Below, piece after piece: positions 15,935-24,794 of a DNA stretch of 64,000 nt (its first letter is position 1; each line of letters opens with the position of its first letter). The stretch lies in the NCBI RefSeq assembly GCF_023006325.1, contig NZ_JAINDF010000001.1, positions 612,863 through 676,862 of the forward strand, written 5' to 3'. The position numbers were made by a program, and so were the translations under genes. Source of the DNA: Kordiimonas marina (GTDB taxonomy: Bacteria > Pseudomonadota > Alphaproteobacteria > Sphingomonadales > Kordiimonadaceae). The notes beneath the pieces were generated by a model. That model had not been told where the DNA came from. It saw only the letters and a program-made list of their open reading frames with translations, and searched no databases.

Positions 15935-16933
15935 TCAGACAACCTCACCCTCTTCGTCTGCCTGAGAGTTCTCACCGGCATCCTGCTGCCGGGCCCCATG
16001 GAATTTTTTGGCAAGCCGCAAAAAGCGCGGCGCCATTGACTTACTGACATTGGCCATCTGCATCAGGCGCACAAAGGCGCCCGGGTCGACCAGGGTCAAA
16101 ATTTCGCGGATACGGCCAAGCGGCAACCCGGCTTCCAGCGCTAGCGCGCTTTCGAAGAAGGCCGCGCTGCCCTTCTCGGACAGTTCGACAACCAGCAGAT
16201 GGTTGAGACGGCGGCTCGCCCTCAGCTCGGTCGCAAACGCATGGACCTGTGCCGGGCTCGCATCCTTGATCTTCTGCCACAGCACTTCGATCTTGCTGTC
16301 GCCCGTGACCTTGGCCGCGACATCCTCTTCCACCGTATAACGCTCGATCAGAAGCTCACGGCAATGGTCGGAAACTTTATCGGCAATGCGCTCGACAATG
16401 CTGAGCGGCAGGTCCCCGCGCGCGCCCATATGGTCCATCATGCGGCGGTTGTCCGCGAAGCGGTCGACAACCTTGTTGCACGCCTTTTCACACAGGTTGA
16501 TGCGGTCGTTCCGCACCAGCGACGTCACACTCGGCTCCATACCGTTTGTTGCAAGCGCAACAGTAACCGCGTCATGAAGGTCCGAGCGCTGGGCCAGCGT
16601 CCGCAGGGCATGTTCCTTCAGGCCTGGAATAAGGGCCACCAGTTCACGGGCACTGAAAGCGCGCGTTTCCATCAGGAACGGGCCGGAAACCGATTCAACA
16701 TCGTAAGCGATTTTTTCAGCCAGATCGCGCGGCAGAATCTTGCAGTGCCGCAACTCAAAAGCCAGAACCCCACGCACCTGGTCGCAAACGTCCTGAGCCA
16801 AGACCCGCGCCACATTCTCTACGGCGGCGCGCTCCTCCCGAGCCTGGTCTGCTGCCAGAAAGCGGCCAACCCGCTTGGCAAGAACCATTTTTTCCAATTT
16901 TACGGCATCCACGAGGGACACTGCGTTCATCAT
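15935..16933 (-). CDS. DUF2336 family protein (second copy)
   Basis: A 332-residue paralog of the protein at 14777-15745, with the same N-terminal pattern (VDAVKLEKMVLAKRVGRFL) and helical repeats; GPFLMETRAFSARELVALIPGL parallels GPFLAATPVFSDEQLSGLIPHL in the other copy. The C terminus is a short acidic tail (ENSQADEEGEVV). The start at 16933 (MMNAVSL) has AAGG 5 bp upstream; a frame open to 16969 lacks a ribosome-binding site. The AT-rich region 17020-17105 upstream carries a perfect palindrome. The function is unknown. Confidence 0.82.
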   Translation of the reverse strand: MMNAVSLVDAVKLEKMVLAKRVGRFLAADQAREERAAVENVARVLAQDVCDQVRGVLAFELRHCKILPRDLAEKIAYDVESVSGPFLMETRAFSARELVALIPGLKEHALRTLAQRSDLHDAVTVALATNGMEPSVTSLVRNDRINLCEKACNKVVDRFADNRRMMDHMGARGDLPLSIVERIADKVSDHCRELLIERYTVEEDVAAKVTGDSKIEVLWQKIKDASPAQVHAFATELRASRRLNHLLVVELSEKGSAAFFESALALEAGLPLGRIREILTLVDPGAFVRLMQMANVSKSMAPRFLRLAKKFHGARQQDAGENSQADEEGEVV

Positions 16934-17086
16934 CACGGCCTTGGCTCCAATTACGTGCCTGAAACTCAAATACTGTTGCCAGAAGATGAACTATCCCATG
17001 GGAAACTAAGGATTTCGTCAATATATCGATAAAATACGATATAAAATGAACATCATTTACTATGAATAACTCCGGTTATAATTTTA

Positions 17087-17100
17087 GATAAAATTTTATC
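17087..17100. promoter_or_regulatory. Perfect palindrome GATAAAATTTTATC in an AT-rich block
   Basis: A 14-bp perfect palindrome about 155 bp upstream of the second DUF2336 gene, within a block (about 17020-17105) far richer in A and T than its surroundings. A related CGATAAAATACGATATAAAA stretch lies at about 17024-17043. It could be promoter and operator DNA for the DUF2336 gene. Confidence 0.4.
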
Positions 17101-17125
17101 GACTGGGATTCCTCTTTGTTTTTCA

Positions 17126-17156
17126 AATAAAAAGGGGAGCGACCAGCACTCCCCTT
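17126..17156 (-). terminator. Terminator of the efflux operon
   Basis: On the minus strand, arms AAGGGGAG and CTCCCCTT are followed by TTTATTTG. It lies about 78 bp after the stop of the last permease gene (17234) and is a fitting end for the long minus-strand operon. Confidence 0.8.
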
Positions 17157-17233
17157 CCCATCTTCGGGCATAGCGCCCTAGAAGACGGCCGCCCCACAGC
17201 GTGGGATTTTCTTAAGGGACGACCGTAAACACA

Positions 17234-19744
17234 TCACTCATACCGAAGCGCGTGGATCGGATTCGCCCGGGCGACACGAATCGCCCGGCTGGCCACTGTC
17301 ACCCAGGCGATGGCAAGCGCCATCCCCCCCGCGATCAGCGCCAAAATCCAGATATATTCACCGCCGATCCGGTACTGGAACGCCTGAAGCCAACCGGACA
17401 TGGCATACCAGGCGATCGGCCAGGCGATGACATTGGCGATGAGAACCGGGCGCGAAAACTGCCAGATGAGAAGCTGGACAATATCCCGCGTCGTCGCGCC
17501 CAGGACCTTGCGGATACCGATCTCCTTGGTCCGCTGCTCGGCCGTGAACGCCGCCAGTCCGTAAAGCCCGAGGCAGGCAACGATGACAGCCAGCACACTG
17601 AAGGCTGCGAACATCTGGGCCTCACGCTCCTCAGCCTGATATTGGGCACCGATCATATCATCCAGAAATTCCCGAACCGGCGGCACGCTGGGCACCAGGC
17701 GGTTCCAGGTCCGGTCTACATTCGCCAAAAGCCCCTTAATGTCATTGGTCCTGAAACTCAGGGTCAGGCGGCGATAGCCGTCCGGGCGGTTGAGATAAAT
17801 GGTCGGGCGAATGCCGAACTTGACGGAACGGAAATAGAGATCGGGAACGACACCAACAATGGTCAACTCATAGTTCCCTGCCTGAAACAGGCTCGCTCGC
17901 AACGCCTGCCCGAGTGCCGCCTCAGGCGTCCGAAATCCGAGCGCGCGTACCGCCGATTCATTGATCACCGCCGTAGCATTCCCTACGCTATCGTCCCCCT
18001 TCTTATGGGGAATTACGACGTCATTGCTATGCGAACGGCTGAAGGTACGGCCCGCAACAGGCTTGACGCCATAGGCCTCGAAGAAGCCGTCGCCGAAGGA
18101 ATGATAGTTTAGAAGAACGCCTTTTGCCGGACCCTTGGCCTGACCTGACCCCACGATCGTTGTGACAAGGTTATTCTCATTGTCTTCGCTCGGCACTTCC
18201 GAGGAGAAGACCGCGCTGGTGATACCGGGTAGCTTGGCAAATTCGTTGGCCAGTGCATCACGCTCGGTTATGGCGTTGGCACGGCTCAGCCCCTTGAGGA
18301 CCAACTTGCCCTCATGGACATAGCCCAGGTTCATGGTACGGGCATAACTGGTTTGGGCATAAATGACCGCCGTGCAGACAACGAGACCGATCGATACCGC
18401 AAACTGGAAAACCACAAGTATCGCACGGAAACGGCTGGCGCCGTCCACCGCCGCGGACCTGTTCGCCTTCAGCACCTTGACGGGTCGGAACCCCGACAGG
18501 TAGGTCGCAGGATAGCTGCCAGAGACGAGCCCAACAACCACGGCGGCGCAAACGAGCCCCAGAAGCAGTGAAAAGTCCGTCCCTGGGTCGAACGTCAGCG
18601 TCCGGCCGATTGCTTCATTATAGTAGGGCAGCGCCACTTCAACCCCGACAAGGGCGAGCAAAAGGGCAAACGCCGTGATCATGACCGCTTCGCCCAGGAA
18701 CTGACAGGCTACCTGCAGCCTTGATGCCCCATGAACCTTGCGCACAGCCACCTCCCGCGCCCGGGAGATAGCCCGCGCCGTGGAAAGATTCATGAAATTG
18801 ATCGAGGCAATCACGAGAATGAGCAGCGCAACACCGGTAAAGGCATAGACAGTATCCATGTCGCCAAGCGGTTTCTGGTCGCCCATGTTCCCGGCATCCT
18901 CATGGGCATACAGATGGAGGTCCCTGAGCGCCATCACATTCAGCTTGATATTGTCGGATGGCTTCGTCCCTTCGGGCACCATCTTGAGGAACGGGCTCTC
19001 GCTGTCGAGCCAACGCAGGAGACGGGCGTTGAGTGCCGCCACCGTCGCCCCCGGCTTCAGTTTGAAATAAGTGTATGTGTTGACGCTGTTCCAGGTGTTC
19101 AGAATATTCGGATAGGCATCGAACATGGCAGGCTGCATCCGCACCAGCATATCGAACTTCATGTGGCTGTTGCTGGGCAGGTCCTTGAACACACCAGTGA
19201 CGGTTACATCAACGGGTTTTGGTCCTACGCAGCAGACCCGGAGCGGTTGCCCCACGGGGTCGGATGTGCCGAAATATTTGCGCGCCATGCGTTCGCTGAT
19301 CACGAGGTCGAGCGGCTTGTTGAACGAGGCTTCTGCACTCCCCTCCACAAACGGCAGATCGAACACCTTGAAGAAGCTCTGGTCGGCGAGCGCCACGGTT
19401 TCGATGAAGATTTTGTCACCTACGCGCACACTTGGCTTGTCAAACACCATGCGCACCCCGGTCTCGACAAGATCCGGCGCGTAGGCCTTCACTGCTTCCA
19501 TCATTCGCCCTGCCGAGCGCACCGTACGAAACGGCGCCCGGTCAGGAGAAATATAAGCCGTGTGCAGCCGCACGATCCTGCCAGAATCCTTGACCCAGCT
19601 ATCGAAGGACAGTTCGTCCCGCACAAACAGCAGGATCAGGATGCAGGCCATAAGCCCGATCGCGAGCCCGAAGACGTTGATCACCGAGAATAACCGGTTC
19701 TTCAATAAATGCCTGAGGGCGGTGGTGAAATAATTCCTGAACAT
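17234..19744 (-). CDS. FtsX/MacB-type ABC transporter permease (fourth in the array)
   Basis: An 836-residue permease with two FtsX modules. The N-terminal INVFGLAIGLMACILILLFV helix (about 22-41) is followed by a large periplasmic MacB-type domain, a first FtsX helix bundle at about 300-425 (ALLILVIASINFMNLSTARAI), a second periplasmic domain, and a second FtsX bundle at about 700-830. The end, RVARANPIHALRYE, is shared by all four permeases here. It is the last gene of the operon, 18 bp after the previous permease. MacB-type permeases use ATP hydrolysis in the cytoplasm to drive periplasmic domains that move substrates outward or release lipoproteins. The substrate is unknown. Confidence 0.88.
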   Translation of the reverse strand: MFRNYFTTALRHLLKNRLFSVINVFGLAIGLMACILILLFVRDELSFDSWVKDSGRIVRLHTAYISPDRAPFRTVRSAGRMMEAVKAYAPDLVETGVRMVFDKPSVRVGDKIFIETVALADQSFFKVFDLPFVEGSAEASFNKPLDLVISERMARKYFGTSDPVGQPLRVCCVGPKPVDVTVTGVFKDLPSNSHMKFDMLVRMQPAMFDAYPNILNTWNSVNTYTYFKLKPGATVAALNARLLRWLDSESPFLKMVPEGTKPSDNIKLNVMALRDLHLYAHEDAGNMGDQKPLGDMDTVYAFTGVALLILVIASINFMNLSTARAISRAREVAVRKVHGASRLQVACQFLGEAVMITAFALLLALVGVEVALPYYNEAIGRTLTFDPGTDFSLLLGLVCAAVVVGLVSGSYPATYLSGFRPVKVLKANRSAAVDGASRFRAILVVFQFAVSIGLVVCTAVIYAQTSYARTMNLGYVHEGKLVLKGLSRANAITERDALANEFAKLPGITSAVFSSEVPSEDNENNLVTTIVGSGQAKGPAKGVLLNYHSFGDGFFEAYGVKPVAGRTFSRSHSNDVVIPHKKGDDSVGNATAVINESAVRALGFRTPEAALGQALRASLFQAGNYELTIVGVVPDLYFRSVKFGIRPTIYLNRPDGYRRLTLSFRTNDIKGLLANVDRTWNRLVPSVPPVREFLDDMIGAQYQAEEREAQMFAAFSVLAVIVACLGLYGLAAFTAEQRTKEIGIRKVLGATTRDIVQLLIWQFSRPVLIANVIAWPIAWYAMSGWLQAFQYRIGGEYIWILALIAGGMALAIAWVTVASRAIRVARANPIHALRYE

Positions 19745-19762
19745 GGTTTTCCTCGCTTATTC

Positions 19763-22189
19763 TTATTCGTACCGGAGTGCTTTGATCGGGTTCTGCCGCG
19801 CGACACGGAGCGTATGGCCGATGATGGTCCCCCAGGCGATCAACAGCACCAGCACCCCGGCCCCCAGGAACGGCAGCGGCGACAGACCGACCCGGTCGAT
19901 AAAGCCTTCAAGCCAATGGCCGAGCCCCCACCAGGACAGCGGCCAGGCAATAAGGTTCGCAACCAGAATCGGCAATGAAAACTGCCACAGAAGCAGCCTG
20001 ACGATATTGCGGGTGCGCGCGCCCAATACCTTGCGGATACCGATCTCCTTCGCCCGGCGTTCGGTGGCGAGGGCTGCGAGGCCATAAAGCCCCATCACCG
20101 CGATCACAACCATCACGCCGGCGCTGAAGAGCAGCAACCAGCCCTGGCGGCGATCGGTGTCGTAATATTTGGCAAAGGCCTCATCGACGAACTGACGGCG
20201 GATTGGCAGGTCGGGGAAGAAATCCCGCCATACCTTGTCTATGGCCGCCAGTGTTTCCGGCAGGTTTTGCCGGCTGACCTTCACGATTTCATGGCGGTAT
20301 TCCTCCGGCCCGATCCAATAATAGGTCGCGTCCGGTTTCTCCCGCGCTGACCGGAACCGCAAATTATCGATCACCCCGATGATGGTGGAGGGGAAATTGT
20401 CCCAGGTATGGACCGTCTTGCCGACGGCATCCTGTGCGCTCGCGAAGCCAAGCTTCTTGACGGCAAGGTCATTGATAATGATGCCATGTGACGCGCCCTT
20501 GCCGGGTTCGGTGTAGCTATCCGACGGATGGTCCTTGGAAAACAGCCTGCCCGCGATGGGCTTCACCCCCATCAGCGGCAGCAGGTCTTCCGACATGGCG
20601 AAACGGCGAAGCTGTTTCATGGTGCCGTCCGGCAGCCAGACGCCGTTATTGTTGTTATAGCTGTCCCCGGCCATACCGTGGGACGCGCCAACGGCTTCAA
20701 CCCCCTTCACCCGCGCGAGCGCCTGCCGGAGCGCTTCCTCACGCTTATGCACAACCGGCCGGTCGACACCGCCGATATCCACCAATTGGCTGCTATCGAA
20801 GCCATGGTCGGCATTGCGGGCATACTGCGCCTGCATGAAGACCACGGCACAGGTGGTCAGCAGGCCGATCGTCGCCGCGAACTGAAGTACGATCAGGCTG
20901 TTGCGAAAGCGGACCCCAAGCTTGGGCTTGACCCCGGCCAGATAGTCCACCGGGCGAAACCGGATCGCGACCATCGCGGGGTATAGCCCACAGATAACGC
21001 CGACCACCAGCGTCCCGCCAACCAGGATCGCCAGCGTCTCAGGGCGGTAGATCAGCTCGCTCGACAGGCTTCTGTCCATCAAATGGCAGAAAGTCGGCAG
21101 GAACAGCTCGGCCAGGGCAATACCGATAACCATGGACAGAAACGTGAGCGCGATGGTTTCCACCAGCACCTGCATCATCAGGTTCCGGGGGGAGGCCCCC
21201 AGCGCCTTGCGGATTGCAACCTCGCGCACACGCTTCATCGCCAGCATGGTGCCAAGGTTCGCGGCATTGATGATGGCAATCGCCAGGATCAGGAAGGCCG
21301 TCACCCCCGCAGACCACAAAACGGCAACGCTGCTGCGGCCGCCTGAATCGTGATGCGTGCTTTTGAGGTGCGCATCCGCCGCAAGGGTCAGATAGTAGCT
21401 ATATGATGGGTGAATGCCTTCAGCCACCCTATCCTTGAAGTCGTCCGCCGGACCGACCCTGAGCGCCAGTTTGTTGATGTCATCTGCAACATGTTTCGGG
21501 TCCGCCCCGGCACGCAGGCGGATATAGGTCGGCCCCCAGAAGGAGCCCCAGTTGGTCTGGAGCCAGGCCATATGTTTGAGAAGCGGGGTCGTCATCGGCA
21601 CGATGGCGTGCATTTCCAAATCAGATGCCTTGGGCCAATCCGGCATGATGCCGGTTACACGGGCCAGATATTCCCCATCCAGCTTCACCACTTTGCCAAG
21701 GGCATCCTGATCACCGAAGATACGCTTGGCCGAGGTAACGGAAAGCACAATGGACCCTGGGTCACTGAGGGCGGTTTTCGCGTCTCCTTCGATGAGCCTG
21801 ATGCCCATCAGGTCAAAAACCCCGGGGTCGCACATGGTCAGGTTCTGCTCATAGGCCTTCCCATCGACCGCGACCGCCACGTCATAATTCATGAAACGGC
21901 TGAACTGCTCGATATCACCAATCTGCTCCGCAAACAGTGGGCTGGTCACAGGTGGGATTGTCTCCGCCGTATTCACGGGTTGCCCGGCCTTGTCATAGAA
22001 ACGCGTTTCCACCCGCATCACGCGGCTCTCGTCCGGAATCCAGCGGTCGTAGGAAAGCTCGAAATTCACATAGAGAAGGATCAACATGCAGGCAGCGAGA
22101 CCGACCGCGAGGCCGAACACGTTGATCAGCGTATACTGCTTGTATCTGAGCAGGTTCCGGACCGCCGTTTTTATATAGTTTCCAAACAC
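19763..22189 (-). CDS. FtsX/MacB-type ABC transporter permease (third in the array)
   Basis: An 808-residue permease of the same build: first helix INVFGLAVGLAACMLILLYV (about 22-41), a periplasmic domain, an FtsX bundle at about 290-415, a second periplasmic domain and a C-terminal bundle ending RVARQNPIKALRYE. It is the most divergent of the four; the helix before the first coupling region reads ILAIAIINAANLGTMLAMKRV where the others have INFMNLxTA. It lies 45 bp from the upstream permease and 18 bp from the downstream one, so co-transcription is likely. It could form a heterodimer with another permease of the set; that is inference. Confidence 0.88.
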   Translation of the reverse strand: MFGNYIKTAVRNLLRYKQYTLINVFGLAVGLAACMLILLYVNFELSYDRWIPDESRVMRVETRFYDKAGQPVNTAETIPPVTSPLFAEQIGDIEQFSRFMNYDVAVAVDGKAYEQNLTMCDPGVFDLMGIRLIEGDAKTALSDPGSIVLSVTSAKRIFGDQDALGKVVKLDGEYLARVTGIMPDWPKASDLEMHAIVPMTTPLLKHMAWLQTNWGSFWGPTYIRLRAGADPKHVADDINKLALRVGPADDFKDRVAEGIHPSYSYYLTLAADAHLKSTHHDSGGRSSVAVLWSAGVTAFLILAIAIINAANLGTMLAMKRVREVAIRKALGASPRNLMMQVLVETIALTFLSMVIGIALAELFLPTFCHLMDRSLSSELIYRPETLAILVGGTLVVGVICGLYPAMVAIRFRPVDYLAGVKPKLGVRFRNSLIVLQFAATIGLLTTCAVVFMQAQYARNADHGFDSSQLVDIGGVDRPVVHKREEALRQALARVKGVEAVGASHGMAGDSYNNNNGVWLPDGTMKQLRRFAMSEDLLPLMGVKPIAGRLFSKDHPSDSYTEPGKGASHGIIINDLAVKKLGFASAQDAVGKTVHTWDNFPSTIIGVIDNLRFRSAREKPDATYYWIGPEEYRHEIVKVSRQNLPETLAAIDKVWRDFFPDLPIRRQFVDEAFAKYYDTDRRQGWLLLFSAGVMVVIAVMGLYGLAALATERRAKEIGIRKVLGARTRNIVRLLLWQFSLPILVANLIAWPLSWWGLGHWLEGFIDRVGLSPLPFLGAGVLVLLIAWGTIIGHTLRVARQNPIKALRYE

Positions 22190-22234
22190 TGTTTTCTCCG
22201 CTGTCGTTTGGGCCGGGGTCTTTGCCCCTTGCCC

Positions 22235-24736
22235 TTATTCGTACCTGAGCGCCTTGATCGGGCTCTGGCGCGCCACCCTTGCTGCGTTGCCGCCCACCGT
22301 GAGACTGGCAACCAGAAGCGCGATCACGCCCGCCGCGATGCAGAAGGGCAGCAAAAGCCAGCTGTCCATCCGGTAAGGGAATGTCTGAAGCCAGAGCATC
22401 AGGCCGTAAGCCGCCACTGGCCAGGCGATCAGGTTGGCGAGGAGGACCGGCTTCGAGAATTGCCAGACCAGCAGGCGCACGATATCCGCCACGGTGGCGC
22501 CAAGCACCTTGCGGAGGCCAATCTCCTTAGTCCGGCGTTCCGCCACAAAGGCCGCAAGGCCATAAAGCCCCAGGCAAGCAATGACGATGGCAAGGCCCGA
22601 GAACACGATCAGCAGGGTCGAGCTGTTGGCTTCCTGCTCATAAGCTTCCGCCATGACCTGATCGACATATTCATACTGGAACGGCTGGCCCGGCATCATG
22701 GCGGTCCATAAATCTTTGACCTTGGCGAGGAACGCCTGCCCATCCCCGTCAAACCGGACCGTCAGGCTGTAAAACGGCGCCCGCGACCACAGAAAGAGAG
22801 TTGGCCCCGCCGTTCTTTTCAGGGAATGGAAGGGAGCATCAGCCACCACCCCGATCACGCGCAAGGTGGCATAGAGGGGCCGGTCATCCGTGCCGCCGAC
22901 CCTGATGTCGACACTCTTCCCGACGGCTTCCTCAGGCACCCCCAGGTCAAGCACCTTGGCCGCTGTCTTATTGAGCACGATCGTGCCGGAAGCCGGTGCG
23001 CCGTTTTTCACGGCTTTCAGGTCGGGCAGACCATCCGACTGCCGGTTCCTGTCATAGGACCGACCGGCAAGAAACTTCATCCGGTAGGTATCCAGAAAGG
23101 CCGGACCGATTTTCTGATACTCGATCATCATCGGCGACTGGCTTACATCCTCCGCAGCCCGGGTCGTGACATTATCAAAACCGGGGTGCCCGGGCGTACT
23201 GTCGGATAAAGCGGCGCTCTCGGCCCCCGGAAGACGCAAGACCGCCTGCCGGAATGCCTGCTGTTTTTTGGCAGCCCCCTTGCTGTCCAGCCCATCGAGA
23301 ACAAGAAGATTATCCTTGTCGAAGCCCGGCGACATGGTCGTTGCATAAAGCTTCTGGCCATACACCGTAGCCGTCGCCACCATCAGGGCGACCGAGATCG
23401 CGAACTGGAGAACCACCAGCGCGCCGCGCATGGTTATCGACCCACCTGGCTCCGTGACCTTGTTGGCTTTCAAAACCTTGGCGGGCAGAAAGCCCGACAG
23501 GAACAGCCCCGGATAAATTCCGCCGATCAAGCCGATAAAGGCCACAAGCCCCACCAGCATGGCGACCAGATGCAGGTCGGTATAATCGAGCGTGAGCGTC
23601 TTGTGGGCGAAGCTATTGAAGCTGGGCAACAGCACCTCGACCAACATCACGCCGACCAGAAGCGCCACAAGCGCGGTCAGGACGGCCTCGCCCATAAACT
23701 GGAACACCAGCTGTCCGCGCCGGGCGCCCATCACCTTCCTGAGCGCGACTTCGCGGACGCGCAAGGTCGAGCGCGCGGTCGCGAGGTTCATATAGTTGAT
23801 GCAGGCGATAAGCAGGATGAAAACCGCCACCGCCATGAAGGCCATGACGTTCGTCATGCTGCCCGCCGGTTTCATTTCCTGCTTATCATCCGTGACAGGG
23901 TGCAGATGAATGTCGGTGAGCGCCTGTGTCTTCAACTGCATGAGGCTGTTCACATTAGCCGCCTTGTCGTCGGTCAGGTCGGATACCGGGATATATTTCT
24001 TGATGAAGGCCGGAAGGCGGCTATTGATCGCGCCAATAGAAACGCCGGGTTTCAGTGTGAAATAGAGATAGTTGGTAAGGCTACCCCACTGGGCAAACAT
24101 CCAGGGGGTGTCCACGAAGGCCGGTTCATCAATCGCCACCATGGCTTCAAGCCTGAGCGAACTGTTGGCTGGCATGTCACGATAAACAGCCCCAACCCGG
24201 TAATCGCGGGGCTTGCTCGCCCGCGTGATCGTCACCACCTTGCCAATCGGGTCCGCACCCCCAAAATATTTCCGGGCAAAGCTTTGGCTGACAGCCAGGC
24301 TCGCCTTGTCTGCAAGCACTTGGCGCAGGTTCCCCGCCACTACCTTGAAATTGAAAATGTCCGCGATCTCAGGGTCGACCCAGGCGATTTTCTCCCGGAA
24401 GACCTCGCTCCCATAATGCAGGGTCGCACCATGGCGGTTAATGCGGGCTGCGGTCTCGACATCCCCGGCCCAATAAGCCTTGAACGCTTCCTTGACCGGA
24501 CCGCCGGTATAAACGGTGACGAATGGCGCGCTCCCTGGAAATGTGTAGGTGGTGCCAAGGCGATAGATACGGTCGGCGTGCGCCCAGTCCTTGTCGCAGG
24601 AAAGCTCATCCTGCACATAGAGGCCGATCAGGATACAGGCGGCCAAGCCCACTGCGAGTCCGGCGATATTGATCGCCGTATGGAGCCGCTGCCGCAGGAT
24701 GCTGCGTATCGCTGATTTTATATAGTTTCCAAACAC
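22235..24736 (-). CDS. FtsX/MacB-type ABC transporter permease (second in the array)
   Basis: An 833-residue permease when started at GTG 24736 (reading as MFGNYIKSAIRSILRQRL), which aligns with the N termini of its three paralogs and has GAGGGGGGA upstream; the frame open to 24871 would add a 45-residue proline/arginine-rich stretch not found in the paralogs. Domain order is as in the other copies: helix 1, periplasmic domain, FtsX bundle, periplasmic domain, FtsX bundle, end RVARQSPIKALRYE. By eye it is closest to the permease at 24795-27299 (AINIxGLAVGLAACILIxLYV, LAxSQSxAxKYFGxxDPxGKVVT), suggesting a recent tandem duplication. Confidence 0.87.
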   Translation of the reverse strand: MFGNYIKSAIRSILRQRLHTAINIAGLAVGLAACILIGLYVQDELSCDKDWAHADRIYRLGTTYTFPGSAPFVTVYTGGPVKEAFKAYWAGDVETAARINRHGATLHYGSEVFREKIAWVDPEIADIFNFKVVAGNLRQVLADKASLAVSQSFARKYFGGADPIGKVVTITRASKPRDYRVGAVYRDMPANSSLRLEAMVAIDEPAFVDTPWMFAQWGSLTNYLYFTLKPGVSIGAINSRLPAFIKKYIPVSDLTDDKAANVNSLMQLKTQALTDIHLHPVTDDKQEMKPAGSMTNVMAFMAVAVFILLIACINYMNLATARSTLRVREVALRKVMGARRGQLVFQFMGEAVLTALVALLVGVMLVEVLLPSFNSFAHKTLTLDYTDLHLVAMLVGLVAFIGLIGGIYPGLFLSGFLPAKVLKANKVTEPGGSITMRGALVVLQFAISVALMVATATVYGQKLYATTMSPGFDKDNLLVLDGLDSKGAAKKQQAFRQAVLRLPGAESAALSDSTPGHPGFDNVTTRAAEDVSQSPMMIEYQKIGPAFLDTYRMKFLAGRSYDRNRQSDGLPDLKAVKNGAPASGTIVLNKTAAKVLDLGVPEEAVGKSVDIRVGGTDDRPLYATLRVIGVVADAPFHSLKRTAGPTLFLWSRAPFYSLTVRFDGDGQAFLAKVKDLWTAMMPGQPFQYEYVDQVMAEAYEQEANSSTLLIVFSGLAIVIACLGLYGLAAFVAERRTKEIGLRKVLGATVADIVRLLVWQFSKPVLLANLIAWPVAAYGLMLWLQTFPYRMDSWLLLPFCIAAGVIALLVASLTVGGNAARVARQSPIKALRYE

Positions 24737-24794
24737 GTGCAGTCCCCCCTCAGGTAAGCAGGGGTGGGAAGCCTGGGCCTCCCACCCCAAACGT

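Noticed and set aside
21410-22711. 433-codon open frame on the plus strand across two permease genes
   Set aside because: It spans the junction of two well-supported minus-strand genes and has no protein-family character.
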